Below, piece after piece: positions 61,272-64,000 of a DNA stretch of 64,000 bases. Origin of the DNA: an uncultured Clostridia bacterium (GTDB lineage Bacteria; Bacillota; Clostridia; Christensenellales; UBA1242); the NCBI GenBank assembly GCA_934772045.1, contig CAKVMH010000001.1, forward strand, positions 1 to 64,000, in the 5' to 3' direction. The notes below the pieces were generated by a model. The model was not told the DNA's origin, did no database searches, and saw nothing but the letters and a program-made list of their open reading frames with translations. Each line of letters starts with the position of its first letter. The stretch's first letter is position 1. The position numbers and the translations under genes are program-made.

Positions 61272-62318
61272 TTAATTATTAAAATAATTAATTCCCATAT
61301 TTGTTTTCATTCTAATTAAATTTTCAAAAGCAACTTTGCGTGCTTTCTCTGTCCCCGCACGTAAAATTTCAAACACTTTATTTGTATCTTTTGCCAATTC
61401 CTTTCTGCGCTCTCTAATCGGTTGTAGCAACTCTTGCAAAATGTTATTTAAGAACTTTTTAATTTTCATATCGCCCAAACCACCACGTGAATAATGCGCT
61501 TTAAGTTCATCAAGTGAGTGATATTCTGGCAAATACTTTTCAAAATGCTCTGGCTTGCAGAACACGTCAAGATAAGTAAACACAGTGTTACCTTCCACCT
61601 TGCCAGGGTCTTCTACGCGAATGTGACCAGGGTCAGTGTACATTGAAAATACTTTTTGTTTAATTACGTCTGGTTCATCGCAAAGGTAAATGCAATTCCC
61701 CAAGGACTTACTCATTTTCGCTTTGCCGTCGGTTCCAACCAAGCGGTAGCAACTTTGTTTTTCTGGCAAAACTGCCTTCGGTTCAACAAAAGTTTCGCCA
61801 TACAAGTTGTTGAATGAGCGAACAATCTCGCGCGCTTGTTCAATCATTGGCAATTGGTCGTCACCAACAGGTATTATGCTTGCATTAAAGGCAGTAATAT
61901 CTGCCGTTTGGCTTACTGGATAGGTTAAAAACCCCATAGGAATAGTGTTGCTGAAATCTTTTGTTTTAATTTCTTCTTTAACCGTTGGATTACGTTCCAA
62001 TCTTGCAAGCGTAACAAGGTTCATAAAGTAAAAAGTAAATTCAGTTAATTCACTAACTTCACTTTGCACAACAAATGTAATCTTATTAGGGTCCAACCCC
62101 ACTGCCAAATAGTCCAACATAACATTAAGGACATTATCTCTCACTTTTTGCACATTGCCAAAATTGTCAGTCAACGCTTGTGCATCTGCCAACATAACAT
62201 AATATTCATCGTAATCGCCTTTGTTTTGCAATTCCAGCCTTCTCATCAAACTTCCAACATAATGACCAATGTGCAAGTTGCCTGTTGGACGGTCAGCTGT
62301 TAAAATAATTTTTTTCAT
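61272..62318 (-). CDS. trpS: Tryptophanyl-tRNA synthetase
   Basis: 348 residues, class I synthetase. The HIGH motif is in TGNLHIGHYVGS at about residue 14, and the KMSKS motif in DGKAKMSKSLGN at about residue 200. GDDQLPMIEQAR is a TrpRS hallmark. AAGGAG ribosome site. No T-box is present upstream; instead a leader peptide with two Trp codons and a terminator lie at 62634-62778, suggesting attenuation. Confidence 0.97.
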   Translation of the reverse strand: MKKIILTADRPTGNLHIGHYVGSLMRRLELQNKGDYDEYYVMLADAQALTDNFGNVQKVRDNVLNVMLDYLAVGLDPNKITFVVQSEVSELTEFTFYFMNLVTLARLERNPTVKEEIKTKDFSNTIPMGFLTYPVSQTADITAFNASIIPVGDDQLPMIEQAREIVRSFNNLYGETFVEPKAVLPEKQSCYRLVGTDGKAKMSKSLGNCIYLCDEPDVIKQKVFSMYTDPGHIRVEDPGKVEGNTVFTYLDVFCKPEHFEKYLPEYHSLDELKAHYSRGGLGDMKIKKFLNNILQELLQPIRERRKELAKDTNKVFEILRAGTEKARKVAFENLIRMKTNMGINYFNN

Positions 62319-62470
62319 AATTTCTCCTTTTTAAAACGTTTTTCATTTATTTTTAATTAATTTAAATTATTTTTTATTTATATTTATTTTTTTATTATTT
62401 CCATTGCCAAAACATTAAATTTATTTTTAAATATTTAAGTAAACAATTTTTAAGATATGTTTTGATAATA

Positions 62471-62633
62471 TATTAAATAACTAATTTGATTTGCTCTCGC
62501 TCTTAAACCGGTTTGTTATTATTCAGAATAAACCATTTTACTTCGCTTCTGCTCGCAAATCTGGTTTGTTGTTATTCAGAATAAACCTATCTTCTTCGAT
62601 CCCGCTCGCAAATATGGTTTGTTGTATTCACAA
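62471..62633. repeat. Repeat family 2, three tandem units in the trpS leader region
   Basis: Units 62471-62525, 62526-62578 and 62579-62633. Each has AATAAACC at the left, CTTCGC..CTGCTCGCAAAT in the middle and GGTTTGTTGT(TA)TTCA at the right. They separate the attenuator from trpS. Confidence 0.75.
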
Positions 62634-62670
62634 TAAAAAATTCAGTGTGCCACATAAACACGCTGAATTT
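62634..62670 (-). terminator. Attenuator terminator upstream of trpS
   Basis: On the minus strand AATTCAGCGTG / CACACTGAATT with a 9-nt loop and one mismatch, followed by six T residues. The loop region GTTTATGTGGC (about 62648-62660) can pair with GCCACAAAC (62703-62711), giving an antiterminator. Confidence 0.7.
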
Positions 62671-62724
62671 AAATTCCTATCAAAGGTTCATTAAAAGATT
62701 TTGTTTGTGGCGAATGAAAATACC

Positions 62725-62743
62725 ACTTACACACAGTGTAAGT
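62725..62743 (-). promoter_or_regulatory. Hairpin just after the leader peptide
   Basis: ACTTACAC (62725-62732) / GTGTAAGT (62736-62743), 8-bp perfect stem, 6 nt after the leader stop codon on the minus strand; could pause RNA polymerase. Confidence 0.6.
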
Positions 62744-62748
62744 ACGAT

Positions 62749-62778
62749 TTACCAGTTACGCCAACTTAATCTTTTCAT
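62749..62778 (-). CDS. Tryptophan-rich leader peptide (MKRLSWRNW)
   Basis: A 9-codon ORF, ATG at 62778, stop TAA at 62749, with AGGAG 7 nt upstream of the ATG. It reads MKRLSWRNW, with TGG codons at positions 6 and 9, the last just before the stop. A promoter lies upstream and a terminator downstream, as in ribosome-mediated attenuation. Pairing of the codon region (TGGCG and AAAAGAT, about 62759-62776) with CGCCA and ATCTTTT (about 62693-62713) gives the alternative fold. Confidence 0.65.
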   Translation of the reverse strand: MKRLSWRNW

Positions 62779-62836
62779 AATTTCTCCTAATATTTTAAGC
62801 ATTGAAATTAATAATATTTAATCCACCATTTCACTG

Positions 62837-62876
62837 CTATTTTTATGATAGCACACTAAAATACAATTGTCAACAA
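62837..62876 (-). promoter_or_regulatory. Promoter of the trpS leader
   Basis: On the minus strand -35 TTGACA followed by a 17-bp spacer and -10 TATCAT; transcription would start about 60-70 nt before the leader peptide ATG. Confidence 0.7.
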
Positions 62877-62891
62877 AATTGTAAATTTAGA

Positions 62892-64000
62892 TTAATTCGT
62901 ATTTTTGTTTTGTTCTTCGTCTTTTATACGTGCCCGTTCATAAATCAATATTCCCAACATATTAATGCTATACACAATTGAAAATACAATCAACATAATG
63001 TTAAACAGTATTTGTGAGTTTGAAAAGCTTAACAAACACACAAGCCCAAAAGTCAACACACGTGAAAAGCACAAAGTTATTTCAATGATGCCTTGATGTT
63101 CGCCAATATCCTGATAAAGACCCGCTTCTTTCAAATCTTTATTCCTAAACACATCATATTGCACTTTAAACAGAGCGGAACAAATTTCTGTGCAGAAATT
63201 GAAAATTATAACTGTTACAATGTTAGGGTTAACGATGAATATCACACTGCCGACAACTGGCAACAAGCTAATTAAAATATAAAGCCAGTTGCGTTTGCCT
63301 TCTTTTGTAAATCGGTTAAATGTTAATATAAACAAAATAACAGCCACAGCAATTACACTTGTAATTGCACCCAAACTTAAATTACTGCCACATTCAAGCA
63401 TAACACAAACGCTTATAAGTGTGGACAAAACGGAAGTCATGCCATGAATGAAGCTGAAATTATATGCCCTTTTAACTTTTATATATAATGGGAAATTTGC
63501 TTTTAAACGCTCCCAGTAATCTGGTATATTAAAATCGCTGTTTTCTGGTTTTTTGGCATGCACCACAAATGAAACCGCAATTTGCAATAAACAAATGATA
63601 AACACGTAAATCGCAACTTGGCTGAAAGTGGACACTTCAATTAATGCACCAACTGTAATTGGAAAAATAACATTGACCGATTGCCTCAAAATGTAGGTAA
63701 ATACCGCAAATTTATTGATACTTTTACGGCTTACCATTTCTTGTTTTAACACATTGTAACTTGCCCAATAAAACCCTTTTGAAAACCCTTCCAGCAAACC
63801 TGCAAGCCAAATATATCTTGCAATTTGCTCACCAAAGAAAATTGAAAACAGCACCACACCCGCGCGCATAACTAGCGACAACCTGTAAACCCAAATTCTG
63901 TTTGTTTTTGCAACAAGAAAACTTGCTAAATAATAGATAACCAGCATTACAGCATAGCCTATAACCTCAAATAAACTTGCCTTAAAGCAATAGTCAAATG
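62892..64000 (-). CDS. MFS-type membrane transporter, 5' end outside the window
   Basis: At least 369 codons; the frame stays open to position 64000 (FDYCFKASLFEVIGYAVMLVIYYL before the first ATG at 63947), so the true start is beyond the edge. About ten hydrophobic segments are visible, with the loop sequence KFAVFTYILRQSVNVIFPITVG and short cytoplasmic loops, consistent with the major facilitator superfamily. Substrate unknown. It is upstream of the trpS leader promoter. Confidence 0.7.
   Translation of the reverse strand, partial: FDYCFKASLFEVIGYAVMLVIYYLASFLVAKTNRIWVYRLSLVMRAGVVLFSIFFGEQIARYIWLAGLLEGFSKGFYWASYNVLKQEMVSRKSINKFAVFTYILRQSVNVIFPITVGALIEVSTFSQVAIYVFIICLLQIAVSFVVHAKKPENSDFNIPDYWERLKANFPLYIKVKRAYNFSFIHGMTSVLSTLISVCVMLECGSNLSLGAITSVIAVAVILFILTFNRFTKEGKRNWLYILISLLPVVGSVIFIVNPNIVTVIIFNFCTEICSALFKVQYDVFRNKDLKEAGLYQDIGEHQGIIEITLCFSRVLTFGLVCLLSFSNSQILFNIMLIVFSIVYSINMLGILIYERARIKDEEQNKNTN

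Noticed and set aside
62319..62891. T-box riboswitch for trpS
   Set aside because: No AGGGTGGNACCGCG-type T-box sequence on the minus strand; the leader peptide and terminator explain the region better.

Overview
The window looks like a low-GC, spore-lineage member of the Bacillota (Clostridia-like, probably an uncultured gut or host-associated bacterium). The evidence is spore maturation genes spmA/spmB, a Spo0A-type DNA-binding domain, SipW-dependent (TasA/camelysin-type) surface proteins, Firmicute-style glycolysis and translation genes, a secG-rnr-smpB-ssrA backbone and very AT-rich intergenic DNA. Taxonomy below class level is not resolvable from the sequence alone. Promoters of -35 TTGACA / 17 bp / -10 TATAAT type are easy to read. 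Many genes have AGGAG-type ribosome sites, but about ten instead have a -10 box only 5-9 nt before the start codon and no Shine-Dalgarno, which suggests common leaderless transcripts.

Layout. 1-600: tRNA-Leu(TAA) preceded by a 231-bp-period direct repeat carrying a broken copy of its 5' part. 0.6-5.4 kb (-): glnS, an ABC-F ATPase and a Rho-like protein that has lost its P-loop. 5.4-7.3 kb: TTTTGTACAAAA operators, a tandem HTH regulator, a mazF toxin pair and a small helical protein. 7.6-11.5 kb: ArsP_2-type permease, spmB-spmA, a receiver-less Spo0A domain protein and a TasA-like protein. 11.6-15.5 kb: tex, rplM-rpsI with a leader, and a small XRE regulator. 15.77-16.03 kb: an elaborate hairpin RNA candidate with two tandem relatives. 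16-26 kb: ComEC-type MBL protein, patatin, acidic membrane coiled-coil protein, rRNA methyltransferase, folD, a lipoprotein and a GC-richer hypothetical gene.

26.0-29.2 kb is the most striking region: three SipW-dependent surface-protein cassettes share an identical 59-61 bp block at the signal-peptide cleavage region and diverge completely on both sides. Only one has a promoter, a long structured leader, a ribosome site and a charged N-terminus. The others are a promoterless inverted copy and a promoterless direct copy. The geometry would let recombination swap the secreted domain in frame, so I propose a phase/antigenic variation locus. A 2449-residue secreted protein follows on the same strand (29.8-37.1 kb).

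37.8-48.5 kb: mnmA, TM2/zinc-ribbon proteins, rpiB, a PflX-like radical SAM protein, lipoproteins, a YdjI-like SPFH protein, a formate/nitrite channel, a TVP38 protein and a pyruvate kinase lacking its C domain. 48.7-56.1 kb: the conserved ssrA-smpB-rnr-secG block, interrupted by orphan immunity genes (barstar family), a PIN-type toxin-antitoxin candidate and a beta-helix lipoprotein. 56.2-59.3 kb: gpmI and pgk. 59.7-64 kb: a divergent hypothetical, an ArsR regulator, a small membrane peptide, trpS with an apparent ribosome-mediated tryptophan attenuator (leader peptide MKRLSWRNW), and a 5'-truncated MFS gene.

Two dispersed intergenic repeat families recur through the window. No transposase, integrase, recombinase or CRISPR array is present.
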